Part shown: piece after piece, positions 17,602-25,934 of the stretch | How the letters are laid out: each line of letters begins with the position of its first letter | How positions within the stretch are numbered: the first letter of the stretch is position 1 | Assembly: GCA_002428415.1 (NCBI GenBank) | Contig: DIWI01000029.1 | Span: 1 to 64,000, forward strand | Reading direction: 5' to 3' | DNA from: Clostridiaceae bacterium UBA6110 | Lineage (GTDB): Bacteria; Bacillota; Clostridia; Clostridiales; Clostridiaceae | DNA: 64,000 bases | Notes under the pieces: generated by a model | Seen by the model: only the letters and a program-made list of their open reading frames with translations | What the model was told of the DNA's origin: nothing | Databases searched by the model: none | Translations under genes and position numbers: made by a program

Positions 17602-18652
17602 CTTCGGTTATTGATCTGTGAGCCGGGTTAATATCCTTGCAGCTTTCTCTCCTGATGAGGGTGTAGGGCAGCTCGATTTTCATAGGCAGGCCGCTTCCGT
17701 TTTCGAGTCTGTCCATAAGTAGTCTGCCGGTGGCTCTTCCCATCTCTTCGAGTGGTATATGCACAGTAGTCAGAGATGGCGACATGTACTGGGAAATGTC
17801 TATATCATCTATGCCAATCACCGAAATATCATCAGGAATCCTAAGTCCATTATCCTTAAGTGCTTTTATTGCTCCTATGGCTGTAGCATCGTTTGCGCAA
17901 AACAAGGCTGATGCATTTAGGCTGCCTTTTCCAAGAAGCCTTGATACTGCACTGTAACCGCTGTCCGATGAAAGCCTGGTCTGTATAACAATATCCTTGT
18001 CGTACTCAAGTTCAAGCTCTGAAAGCGCATCAAAATAGCCTTTGAAACGGTCTTCGTTTGATTTTTCGCCAACATACCCGATTTTCCTGTGTCCGATGGT
18101 ATACAGGTAATGGACAGCAGTAAGTGCTGAGCTATAACCGTCGCAAATAACCTGATCAAAGTCCGGGCTTATTGAATTGAGTCCTGAATAAACCACATGA
18201 GGATAGCTGTCCCTTATCATCCTGTAGAAATTCCTGTTTAATCTTCCGAGAATGACTGCTCCGTCCAGCCTGAATTCCTCCAGAAGTTTCTTCAAGTCAT
18301 CTTCGCTGTCGATTTCGCTCGCAGAAAAGGAATATTTTATGACACAACCGTGTCTTGATATTTCTTTCTCAACAGCCTTCGCAATCCTTGAGAAGAACGG
18401 ATCATCAACAGAAGACATGACTCTCCCGAAGATACAACCTATAGACCTTTTTCCCTTAAGCACATTCACGGCTTCGTCGCCAAGCTTCAGGGCTTGTGCC
18501 GCACGGTTTGGCTTGTAACCAAGTTCATCTGCGATCCTATGTATCCTTTCCTGGACTTCAGGGCTTGCTGTCTTCGTGCTTTTCCCGTTAATCACCCGGG
18601 AAGCTGTGGAAATTGAAACTCCGGCCTTTGCGGCCACTTCCTTAAGAGTCAT
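17573..18652 (-). CDS. LacI family transcriptional regulator
   Basis: A repressor of about 359 residues. It opens TLKEVAAKAGVSISTASRVIN, the LacI helix-turn-helix and hinge-side motif, followed by a periplasmic-binding-like effector domain (IGCIFGRVMSSVDDPFFSRI; GYVGEKSNEDRFKGY; CANDATAIGAIKAL). Three in-frame starts exist (18661 GTG, 18658 ATG, 18652 ATG); the last matches the family start and has AGGTGAT upstream. It is divergent from the PFK-TIM-LarA operon, with a CG-centred palindrome in between, so it probably represses that operon and perhaps the aldolase operon too. Confidence 0.9.
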   Translation of the reverse strand: MTLKEVAAKAGVSISTASRVINGKSTKTASPEVQERIHRIADELGYKPNRAAQALKLGDEAVNVLKGKRSIGCIFGRVMSSVDDPFFSRIAKAVEKEISRHGCVIKYSFSASEIDSEDDLKKLLEEFRLDGAVILGRLNRNFYRMIRDSYPHVVYSGLNSISPDFDQVICDGYSSALTAVHYLYTIGHRKIGYVGEKSNEDRFKGYFDALSELELEYDKDIVIQTRLSSDSGYSAVSRLLGKGSLNASALFCANDATAIGAIKALKDNGLRIPDDISVIGIDDIDISQYMSPSLTTVHIPLEEMGRATGRLLMDRLENGSGLPMKIELPYTLIRRESCKDINPAHRSITEENEEANSRL

Positions 18653-18718
18653 TATCATCACCTGCCTGTTGCTAATTCAATTATGACCAATACCAGAGAC
18701 TTAATCAATACTATTAGT

Positions 18719-18728
18719 CAAACGTTTG
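18719..18728. promoter_or_regulatory. Putative LacI-family operator
   Basis: CAAACGTTTG is a perfect palindrome centred on CG, the core usually bound by LacI/GalR proteins. It lies in the 153-base region between the divergent lacI-type gene and the PFK operon. Confidence 0.6.
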
Positions 18729-18805
18729 CGTAAAATGAAGCACATTTTGCTTAAAACAGTGTTACCATTGCAGTAAGGAATGAGAACGATTCAGGAGGTT
18801 TAAGA

Positions 18806-19966
18806 ATGAGTGCAAATCTGCTGGTAGTGCATGGGGGAGGCCCCACTGCGGTTATTAATTCAACGCTTTACGGCGTCATAAAGGAATCTAAGGTCCATGA
18901 TGAAATTGACAATGTCTTTGGTGCCATCGGAGGCATGGAGGGAATAGTAAGGGAGAACTTCAAGGATATAGGAAATGTTCCAGAGGAAAAGCTTGAGCTT
19001 CTGCTTACAACACCTGGAAGTGCCATAGGCTCTTCCAGGTATGCAGTTTCTGATGAAGAATATCTTAGACTCCCGGAAATATTCAAAAGGCATGGTATAG
19101 GATATGTCCTCTTCAACGGAGGAAACGGAACCATGGATACATGCGGTAAGGTCCACAGAGCCTGTATCGAAGCTGGTATTAAGATCGTTGGAATACCCAA
19201 GACCATAGATAACGACATATCTGCGATAGACCACGCACCAGGCTTCGGAAGTGCCGCAAGGTACATCGCAGAATCGGTTGCTGAGGCTGGCCAGGACGTC
19301 AGGTCACTGCCGATACATGTTTCTGTCATTGAAACAATGGGAAGGAATGCCGGCTGGATTACTGCAGCATCTGCTGCTGCGAGAAAACATCCTGGTGATG
19401 CACCACATATCATACTGGTTCCCGAGAGACCATTTGATGAGGAGAAGTTCCTTGCTGAAGTAAAAAGGCTCCACAAGAAGATTGGAGGAGTTGTTGTTGC
19501 GGTCTCTGAAGGCCTTAACGACAAGAATGGGAAGTCCATAGTCCCACCGATATTCCAGACTGGAAGGTCCGTATACTTTGGTGATGTAAGTGCCCATCTT
19601 GCCGGACTGATTATAAGAAAACTTGGAATAAAGGCAAGGAACGAGAAACCAGGCCTTCTGGGAAGGTCATCAATGGCACTTGTTTCTGAAACAGACAGGC
19701 AGGAGGCTATTCTGGTAGGAAGGGAAGCTGTGAAGGCTGTAGTTTCCGGAGTCAGCGGAGCAATGGTAGGGATCAGTAGGAAACCTGGCGAAAGCTATGT
19801 CATAGAGACCCCGCTTATCCCAATAGATAAGGTGATGCTTCATGAGATGAAGCTTCCTGACAGGTACATATCAGAAGATGGGATGGATGTGACTGAGGAT
19901 TTCCTAGATTGGCTGAGACCAATCATAGGTGATGGAATCCCGGAATATGCAAGTTTCAGAGACTGA
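18806..19966 (+). CDS. 6-phosphofructokinase-family kinase
   Basis: A 386-residue PFK-family protein of the group III/X length class. PKTIDND (131-137) holds the catalytic Asp pair, and ETMGRNAGW the substrate loop. The nucleotide loop reads GGNGT (105-109) where most enzymes have GGDGS (ATP) or GGDDS (pyrophosphate). Gly at the donor-selecting position points to ATP, while Lys132 is the residue typical of pyrophosphate enzymes, so donor choice is unclear. It likely phosphorylates a ketose phosphate, giving the bisphosphate for the neighbouring aldolases. AGGAGG precedes the ATG. Confidence 0.85.
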   Translation: MSANLLVVHGGGPTAVINSTLYGVIKESKVHDEIDNVFGAIGGMEGIVRENFKDIGNVPEEKLELLLTTPGSAIGSSRYAVSDEEYLRLPEIFKRHGIGYVLFNGGNGTMDTCGKVHRACIEAGIKIVGIPKTIDNDISAIDHAPGFGSAARYIAESVAEAGQDVRSLPIHVSVIETMGRNAGWITAASAAARKHPGDAPHIILVPERPFDEEKFLAEVKRLHKKIGGVVVAVSEGLNDKNGKSIVPPIFQTGRSVYFGDVSAHLAGLIIRKLGIKARNEKPGLLGRSSMALVSETDRQEAILVGREAVKAVVSGVSGAMVGISRKPGESYVIETPLIPIDKVMLHEMKLPDRYISEDGMDVTEDFLDWLRPIIGDGIPEYASFRD

Positions 19967-20016
19967 GTTGACTAACGTTCGGAGCAATTAGGATAGATTA
20001 TGAAAGGCAGGTAAGT

Positions 20017-20862
20017 ATGAAGAAGATTTATGTAAACCTAAAGAGATTTGATATACCGAGGGAACTTGGAGGGGTAAATACTTTAGCCCCAGTCAGGGAA
20101 TGGGGAAAAAGGATAGTTGAAGGGGTCAAGGAAGAAGTAAACTTATATGACAGGAATGAAGTGGAATTTACCATATTCTTCCCTGAAGCACATCTGATTC
20201 CGGCACTTGATGCTCTGGAGAGCAATGATTCTCTTAAGCCAGGCTGCCAGAGTGTTTTCAGGGATGATGTGGAAACCGGAAGGAACTTCGGAGCCTTTAC
20301 TTCAAACAGGACTGCAAAATCAATGGCTGCCCTTGGAGTAAAGGAAGTCATAATAGGACACTGCGAGGAAAGGAATGACAAGAAGGGAATACTATTTGAA
20401 GCCGGAGTGGCTGATGCAGCTGCAGTCAACAGGATACTGAATTCTGAAGTCAAGGCAGCTGTGGATTCTGGACTTTCAGTCCTATACTGCATCGGAGAGA
20501 CATCGGATGAAAAGGAAGATTGGAAGCAGGTTCTGAAGGATCAGATTGATATCGGTCTTATGGGTGTTGACAGAAAGGATGTTGTAATAGCATATGAGCC
20601 TGTATGGGCCATAGGGCCAGGAAAGACACCTCCAGGAAGGGAATACATCCAGATGGCAGCAGCTTACATTAAAGAGATAAGCGGAGGACTGCCTGTTGTT
20701 TACGGAGGCGGACTGAAGGCGGAAAATGCCATGATGCTATCATCGATTCCAGAAGTTGATGGAGGTCTGATAGCCCTGACAAGATTTTCAGGGGAAATAG
20801 GCTTCTATCCTGAGGAGTATCTTGAAATCGTAAGGAGATATATGAAAGGGGAGAACAATTGA
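20017..20862 (+). CDS. Triosephosphate isomerase family protein
   Basis: A 281-residue TIM-fold isomerase, slightly longer than the normal 250. Expected catalytic residues are visible: Asn and Lys in VNLKRF, His in GHCEER (GHSERR in ordinary enzymes), and Glu in AYEPVWAIGPG with the flexible loop after it. VYGGGLKAENA is the phosphate-binding loop. The GHC variation and added N-terminal length set it apart from housekeeping TpiA. Such paralogues can act on tetrulose or other sugar phosphates (for example the L-erythrulose-1-phosphate isomerases of erythritol catabolism), but the substrate here is not shown. Confidence 0.82.
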   Translation: MKKIYVNLKRFDIPRELGGVNTLAPVREWGKRIVEGVKEEVNLYDRNEVEFTIFFPEAHLIPALDALESNDSLKPGCQSVFRDDVETGRNFGAFTSNRTAKSMAALGVKEVIIGHCEERNDKKGILFEAGVADAAAVNRILNSEVKAAVDSGLSVLYCIGETSDEKEDWKQVLKDQIDIGLMGVDRKDVVIAYEPVWAIGPGKTPPGREYIQMAAAYIKEISGGLPVVYGGGLKAENAMMLSSIPEVDGGLIALTRFSGEIGFYPEEYLEIVRRYMKGENN

Positions 20863-22295
20863 TGAAACTGTCATTTGAATACGGACATGGAATGATGGAG
20901 GCGACGCTTCCAGACAATACGGATGTCTTCATACCTGGAGAGACGATAAAGGACCCTGAGTGCCTGCCTGAGGAAAGGATCGTTGAGGAGACTCTGAAAT
21001 CCATCAGGAATCCAATTGGTATGGATCACATCTCAAAGCTTGTGAAGAAGGGTTCCAAGGTCACCATAGTGTTCCCGGACAGGGTAAAGGGAGGAGAGCA
21101 GAAGACTTCCCACAGGAAGGTGTCCATAAAGCTCATTCTGAATGAACTTTATGATGCCGGTGTAGAAAAGAAGGACATCCTGCTAATATGTTCCAATGGA
21201 CTCCACAGGAAGAACACAAAGGAAGAGATATTCGGAGTACTTGGAGAGGAACTGTTCAATGAGTTCTGGTACACAAATCAGATCATAAACCACGACAGTG
21301 AGGATTATGACAATCTCATCGACCTCGGTAAGACTGAATCAGGGGACCCTGTCATTATGAACAAGTACGTCTATGACAGCGACCTTGCCATACTCATCGG
21401 TCATACGCAGGGAAACCCTTACGGTGGATATTCAGGTGGCTACAAGCACTGTTCCACAGGTATAACCCACTGGAGGTCAATTGCTTCGCATCACGTGCCT
21501 CAAGTCATGCACAGGTCTGACTTCACACCTGTTAACAGCAAGTCTCTCATGAGAAGGAAATTTGATGAGATAGGCCAGCATATGGAAGAGAAGATGGGTA
21601 AGAAGTTCTTCTGCTGTGACGCTGTTCTGGACACCAGGTCAAGGCAGATAGAGATTCACAGCGGTTATGCAAAAGAGATGCAGGTAGAGGCATGGAAGAC
21701 TGCGGACCAGAGGACATATGTGCCATTTGCGGAAAAAAAGTATGATGTCCTGGTTTTCGGTATGCCCCAGTTCTTTCACTATGGAAACGGAATGGGAACC
21801 AACCCTATAATGCTCATGCAGGCAATATCAGCACAGGTAGTAAGGCACAAGAGAATCATGAGCGACAAATGCGTGATAATATGCTCATCAACCTGCAATG
21901 GCAACTTCCATGATGAATTGTGGCCATATACCAGAGAGATGTACGACCTTTTCCTTGAGCAGGGCAACACTCTTCCTGACATCAACAGGTTCGGTGAATA
22001 TTTCGCAAATAACGATGAGTACATCAAAAAGTACAGATTCGCAAACGCATTCCATCCGTTCCATGGCTTCTCAATGATCTCAAGCGCCCATATAGCTGAG
22101 ATGAACACTTCAGCAGTATACATTGTAGGAGCTGAAGCGCCTGGGTTCGCAAGGGGAATGGGAATGAAGACCAGGAACACCTTCGAGGAAGCCCTTGAAG
22201 ATGCAAAGAAGAAATATGTAGGACAGAATCCTAACATACTGGCACTCCCGATGACGTTCAAACTCAGCGCTGTGCATCTTGGGATGAAGGAGTAA
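20862..22295 (+). CDS. LarA-like nickel-pincer racemase/epimerase family protein (DUF2088)
   Basis: A 477-residue LarA homologue. FPDRVKGG, NGLHRKNTKEE (the His-Arg pair), YGGYSGGYK with Lys195 that would bind the nickel-pincer cofactor, and His211 16 residues later are all present. By spacing from that Lys, the second catalytic His of lactate racemase is Asn185 here. The family racemises or epimerises 2-hydroxy acids, including aldonic acids. ATG 20862 overlaps the isomerase stop (ATGA). No cofactor-making larBCE genes are nearby. Confidence 0.8.
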   Translation: MKLSFEYGHGMMEATLPDNTDVFIPGETIKDPECLPEERIVEETLKSIRNPIGMDHISKLVKKGSKVTIVFPDRVKGGEQKTSHRKVSIKLILNELYDAGVEKKDILLICSNGLHRKNTKEEIFGVLGEELFNEFWYTNQIINHDSEDYDNLIDLGKTESGDPVIMNKYVYDSDLAILIGHTQGNPYGGYSGGYKHCSTGITHWRSIASHHVPQVMHRSDFTPVNSKSLMRRKFDEIGQHMEEKMGKKFFCCDAVLDTRSRQIEIHSGYAKEMQVEAWKTADQRTYVPFAEKKYDVLVFGMPQFFHYGNGMGTNPIMLMQAISAQVVRHKRIMSDKCVIICSSTCNGNFHDELWPYTREMYDLFLEQGNTLPDINRFGEYFANNDEYIKKYRFANAFHPFHGFSMISSAHIAEMNTSAVYIVGAEAPGFARGMGMKTRNTFEEALEDAKKKYVGQNPNILALPMTFKLSAVHLGMKE

Positions 22296-22328
22296 CATCA
22301 TCATAGTATAGTCCAATTAAGCAATTAA

Positions 22329-22380
22329 TAGATCCATGAATTGGGTAAGGTACACAATTCATGGATCTAAAATCTTTTTT
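22329..22380 (+). terminator. Strong Rho-independent terminator
   Basis: TAGATCCATGAATTG (22329-22343) pairs perfectly over 15 bp with CAATTCATGGATCTA (22355-22369), followed by AAATCTTTTTT. It ends the PFK-TIM-LarA operon. Confidence 0.85.
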
Positions 22381-22529
22381 ATGAAATCTGTATAATCACC
22401 ATAATTTTGCCTTATGCTGATTATGATATTTTAACTGGATATCTTAAGTGCTAGAATTATAGTGTAGTTAAATGAATTATATTGTCCAAACCAGTCTTTC
22501 AGTTGATTAATTTGGTTTGAGGTGAGGAA

Positions 22530-23726
22530 TTGAGTAATACAGTAAAACAAATTTCCATTGACTTGCGTATACTGGCTTCCCGTAAAGTCCTGGATGCGCT
22601 GAATATCAAAGCTAGCACTGAAGCTGAAATGGAAGCATCAGAAGTTGAGGATCCCGATAGGGCCAAGTTGTTTACCTGGAAAGTTGAATTGATCACAGCA
22701 AACAAGAAGAGGTATCTTGTGGTAGAAAACCTGGCCACAGGATACTGTGCAGTCACTTCTATCTCTTCAAAGAAGGAGACGAGGGAGATTGAAGGATACA
22801 TAACTCGTGCCATTGATATGAGCCTGTTCAAGGAAAGGATAAGCCCGTTAAACCTTCAGGGGTTCAATTCCGAACGCAGACATTTTGTCTGGATAGAATC
22901 AGAACATGAGGCTAATCTGGATGAAAATACCAGAAAGGCTGAGCTGCTCGACACACATTCGGAATTTCACATTCCAAGGGAAAATGTTCAGTATAAGCTG
23001 ACAAGGATACTTAACAGACACGATTTCACAGGTGTGATACCAGCGGAGGATGACTACAGCTTAAGGCCTCATTGCGCCATGGCGCAGCTACTTTCAAAAA
23101 CCTACGGGAATCCTCCATACATGAGGGGTGCCTATAATGTTACGGTAAATGTGCCAATTCCCGGATATAAGTTCAGCAGGTCTCTCCTGATACCGAGAGA
23201 GACAACCTTCAGGGAACTGCATTCAATACTACAGACCGCATTTGGATGGAGCAATAGCCACCTGCATAGCTTTACCGTCATGAGCAATAAAGGATCTTCA
23301 CTAATCATAGAGCCCAAATCGGACGATGATTTCAGTTTCCTGTCCACGGCACAAACAGACAACGAGGCGTATGACAAGCCTCTCGTCGCTGTAATAGGTG
23401 AAAGTGCAAAGCTTAAATACACCTATGATTTTGGGGATGACTGGGAGCATGTGTTCAGGTTCAATAAGTACAATCATGAGTACAACCTTCCATATGCCAC
23501 ATGCACAAAAGGACAGGGAGGACCTCTGCCAGAGGATGTAGGAGGTCCAGACGGGTTCCTTGCTTTCAATGAGATCATTGAGGACCCTGATAATCCAGAT
23601 TATGAAGAGATGATGGATTGGGGTGGATCCTTCAAGGACAGTGTATTCGATATTGACCTGCTTAATGAAGACCTCAGACTGCTTTATGACTTTCAGGACC
23701 CATACCTGAATCCCATGTTCTGGTAG
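22530..23726 (+). CDS. Plasmid pRiA4b ORF-3 family protein with DUF6933-like N-terminus
   Basis: A 398-residue soluble protein. Residues about 1-170 resemble DUF6933 (a small alpha/beta domain often next to pRiA4b ORF-3 domains); residues about 190-390 hold the pRiA4b ORF-3/IS1096 TnpR-like domain: WSNSHLHSF, YTYDFGDDWEHVFRF, and a C-terminal GGPLPEDVGGPDGF metal-site-like segment with Cys. The TTG start has GAGGTGAGG just upstream. Despite the name there is no recombinase or transposase signature nearby. Function is unknown. Confidence 0.8.
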   Translation: MSNTVKQISIDLRILASRKVLDALNIKASTEAEMEASEVEDPDRAKLFTWKVELITANKKRYLVVENLATGYCAVTSISSKKETREIEGYITRAIDMSLFKERISPLNLQGFNSERRHFVWIESEHEANLDENTRKAELLDTHSEFHIPRENVQYKLTRILNRHDFTGVIPAEDDYSLRPHCAMAQLLSKTYGNPPYMRGAYNVTVNVPIPGYKFSRSLLIPRETTFRELHSILQTAFGWSNSHLHSFTVMSNKGSSLIIEPKSDDDFSFLSTAQTDNEAYDKPLVAVIGESAKLKYTYDFGDDWEHVFRFNKYNHEYNLPYATCTKGQGGPLPEDVGGPDGFLAFNEIIEDPDNPDYEEMMDWGGSFKDSVFDIDLLNEDLRLLYDFQDPYLNPMFW

Positions 23727-23795
23727 TATAAGAAGTGCAATTTAGACAGTGTATCTAAAATCAGGCAGAAAAGTGAATGTATTACATCAATACGG

Positions 23796-23804
23796 TGTTA
23801 TAAT
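23796..23804 (+). promoter_or_regulatory. Extended -10 promoter candidate
   Basis: TG-T-TATAAT (23796-23804) is an extended -10 element with no good -35. It lies 44 bases before the small membrane protein gene. Confidence 0.4.
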
Positions 23805-23847
23805 ATAGGTGACAGAATATTCTGTAATCCATTCAAGGGAGCTGATT

Positions 23848-24111
23848 ATGATGAAATCGAAGATTTTCCCTAAGAGCCTAATTGGACAGCTGGCGCTTGC
23901 ATTAAGCGTTATCAGCGGTGGAGCACTGAAGCTGAAGATAGGAGGTGTGAGGGTTCCACTAACGACACCTGTAATCTTCATCATTGGACTTGTAGCTTTT
24001 GGAATGGCTATCTATGCCTTCATGAAGAAGGAGAGAGCGCTCCTGATATATCCTCCTTTGATACTGGGAGTATTCCTGGCTGTCTGGGGCATAGCTGAGT
24101 TTCTACTTTAA
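23848..24111 (+). CDS. Small membrane protein, hypothetical
   Basis: An 87-residue protein with two or three hydrophobic helices separated by charged turns (IGQLALALSVISGGALKL; VIFIIGLVAFGMAIYAFM; YPPLILGVFLAVWGIAEF). ATG 23848 has AAGGGAG (23835-23841) at 6 bases. It is followed 32 bases later by a 27-residue membrane peptide and the two are probably co-transcribed. I do not recognise the family. Confidence 0.6.
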   Translation: MMKSKIFPKSLIGQLALALSVISGGALKLKIGGVRVPLTTPVIFIIGLVAFGMAIYAFMKKERALLIYPPLILGVFLAVWGIAEFLL

Positions 24112-24143
24112 ACAAAAGATAAATATAGTGAAAGGGTGGTTAG

Positions 24144-24227
24144 ATGAATCCAATCTTAATATTTCTGGTCAGCGGAGTTGTTCTTGTAGCAGGGCTGGTT
24201 GCAGCGTATAAGAAGGCGATGAAATAA
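24144..24227 (+). CDS. Very small membrane peptide (27 residues)
   Basis: A short open frame: MNPILIFLVSGVVLVAGLVA continues to AYKKAMK and a TAA stop. It is a single hydrophobic helix with a short positively charged tail, like many small bacterial membrane peptides. AAAGGGTGG lies just upstream of the ATG, a good ribosome binding site. It follows the 87-residue membrane protein by 32 bases. It may be a toxin-like, regulatory or subunit peptide; the call rests on ribosome site and composition only. Confidence 0.5.
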   Translation: MNPILIFLVSGVVLVAGLVAAYKKAMK

Positions 24228-24459
24228 TCTGATCAGTTGATTTCAGGGGCTCCAGGGCTGGAGATGAGGCGTATATGCCAAATTCCAGATATGGAGCCAT
24301 TTGCTTTTACCAAAGCACCCTTTTTACTCAATCTAAAGGATGATAACAACATTTAGATAAATTAAAGTTATCTATAAGGCAATACATGATAGAACCAGAT
24401 AGAATCATAAGTGGAACAAATTTTGTGTATGCTGGTCCCAGAAGCCAGGCGGGTGAGAG

Positions 24460-25341
24460 ATGTTAATAAAGGAAATGGACATTGAAATAAACAGGATTAT
24501 AGATCAGAAGGGTAAGATGAACTTCAGCATTTCAATGGTATTCGGAACAACAATATGCGGATATTTCGGAGGACAACTAATAACCATCCTTGATGGCAGC
24601 AAAAGGATACTACCGATGAGCATTGTGGTAGATGGTGAGCTAAAAGGAAGAAGCTATTCTGTTGGTGACAGTATTACAGTTGCTGGTAGTGTTGATTCAG
24701 ACTTAGTAATCACACAAGATACAAAGACTGCAGATCTTCATATGCGAGCATCTGTTGAATACTATCATATCTCTACTATGTATACCCAGATACGGTCCGC
24801 ACTTATGGAACTTAATGCTGAAACCAAAGGTATGCTCCCGATTATATCCATGATGGGAATGCTTTCTGAGCCAAGAAAATATTCTGGAATTGAAGCGAAA
24901 GTATACAACCTGGTAGCGGAAAGGACGAAGCTGCTGATAAATGACCTCATTGAGGGTAGGGAAATAACTGCCGAAAATATAGTTGGTTACGGGATAGGGC
25001 TTACACCTTCAGCTGATGATTTCCTGCTGGGTATTTCATGTATATTTGACCGATACAGAGAAGAAAGTAGGAAGGAAATATTAAAAGCCTACATTGAAAT
25101 GTATCTGCATACAACGACTGAAGTCAGTGGCTGGATGCTAAGGTATGGGATAAGAAACAATCTTTATCCCGAAGTAATACTTGAATATCTTGAACATCCA
25201 TATTTAGGAAAGCTAAGAATCGAAGACTTTCTGAAGCATGGCTCAACCTCGGGGATTGATCTTTTATGTGGCATGCTTTGTGGATTGGGAATTCTTATGG
25301 AAATACAGGACTCAATAAGAGATATCGAGCCAATCGAATGA
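24460..25341 (+). CDS. DUF2877 / AllH-like protein
   Basis: A 293-residue protein with the two hallmark motifs of DUF2877: GIGLTPSADDFLLG (near residue 180) and GSTSGIDLLCGM (near residue 265). Known members include AllH, a subunit of the AllFGH oxamate carbamoyltransferase that converts oxalurate to oxamate and carbamoyl phosphate. No allF, allG or carbamate kinase lies beside it, so it may act alone or with partners elsewhere. Function is uncertain. GGTGAGAG precedes the ATG. Confidence 0.72.
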   Translation: MLIKEMDIEINRIIDQKGKMNFSISMVFGTTICGYFGGQLITILDGSKRILPMSIVVDGELKGRSYSVGDSITVAGSVDSDLVITQDTKTADLHMRASVEYYHISTMYTQIRSALMELNAETKGMLPIISMMGMLSEPRKYSGIEAKVYNLVAERTKLLINDLIEGREITAENIVGYGIGLTPSADDFLLGISCIFDRYREESRKEILKAYIEMYLHTTTEVSGWMLRYGIRNNLYPEVILEYLEHPYLGKLRIEDFLKHGSTSGIDLLCGMLCGLGILMEIQDSIRDIEPIE

Positions 25342-25356
25342 TTAATTCCGGATATA

Positions 25357-25404
25357 TGAGGATCCCTTAATTAGGCTGACAACGGCTTGGTTAAGGGATC
25401 CTCA
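25357..25404 (+). terminator. Long stem-loop after DUF2877 gene
   Basis: TGAGGATCCCTTAA (25357-25370) pairs perfectly with TTAAGGGATCCTCA (25391-25404); the loop is 20 bases and the following T-tract is short (GCTTTC). Termination is likely but not certain. Confidence 0.55.
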
Positions 25405-25934
25405 GCTTTCAATAAATTTCCTTAATTGTCAGCGTATATTCTGTGTTCTATTAACGAACTACTATAATCCTGATACAAAATTAACTGATAATTAATGGAA
25501 CATCCACGATATTGGCGTGGTAATTTATGAATTCAATGTTTAAATGGAATCGAAGAGTTATAGGTATGTTTATTTCTAAAATGGCCACTTGAATTAATTG
25601 AAAATGATTATTATCATCATTCAAATGCGCTGATTGCACTCTTGTTCTTGCGTTAAATTATGTCACTGCGCGCTTGCCAAAATTGGTAAAGCTTCAACTA
25701 ATTCTTAATCCAATCAATAACTCACCGCGGTTACTAATTCCTACTTGGCATTTGCTGACCGGGAGGCGATGTATGAAGTTATTTTACTGCAGCCTGTTTT
25801 TGAATTCACAGAAATTCCTCAATGAAAATTCACAGATCCTGCACAGGCTTAAGTTTTTACAATAATTTAAAGGCAGGGAACACGAGACGCAAGTTTCCGG
25901 TTTCATTTCTGTTCAATTGAAAGGATTGGATGAT
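25405..25934. other. Long intergenic region, mostly AT-rich
   Basis: About 530 bases without a convincing gene. A 63-codon open frame at 25674-25865 has no ribosome site and unlikely composition. The stretch from about 25660 to 25930 may be the long leader of the surface-protein gene. I searched it by eye for cyclic-di-GMP-I, cyclic-di-GMP-II, cobalamin and fluoride riboswitch cores and found none. Confidence 0.5.

Noticed and set aside
22530..23726. Mobile element around the pRiA4b ORF-3 gene
   Set aside because: No transposase, integrase, terminal inverted repeats or target duplications are visible.
24247..24298. Hairpin GGCTCC...TGGAGCC after the 27-residue peptide
   Set aside because: Arms are 38 bases apart with an internal CTCCAG/CTGGAG hairpin and no T-tract; too weak to list as a terminator.
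25674..25865. 63-codon open frame in the intergenic region
   Set aside because: No ribosome site, unusual composition, no hydrophobic or domain pattern, and it lies in the probable leader of the surface protein.
25405..25934. Possible cyclic-di-GMP riboswitch upstream of the surface protein
   Set aside because: The stretches GGTAAAGC and GCGGTTAC recall the cyclic-di-GMP-I class, but the conserved ACGCAAAGC core, tetraloop and receptor are missing, and no class II core is present.
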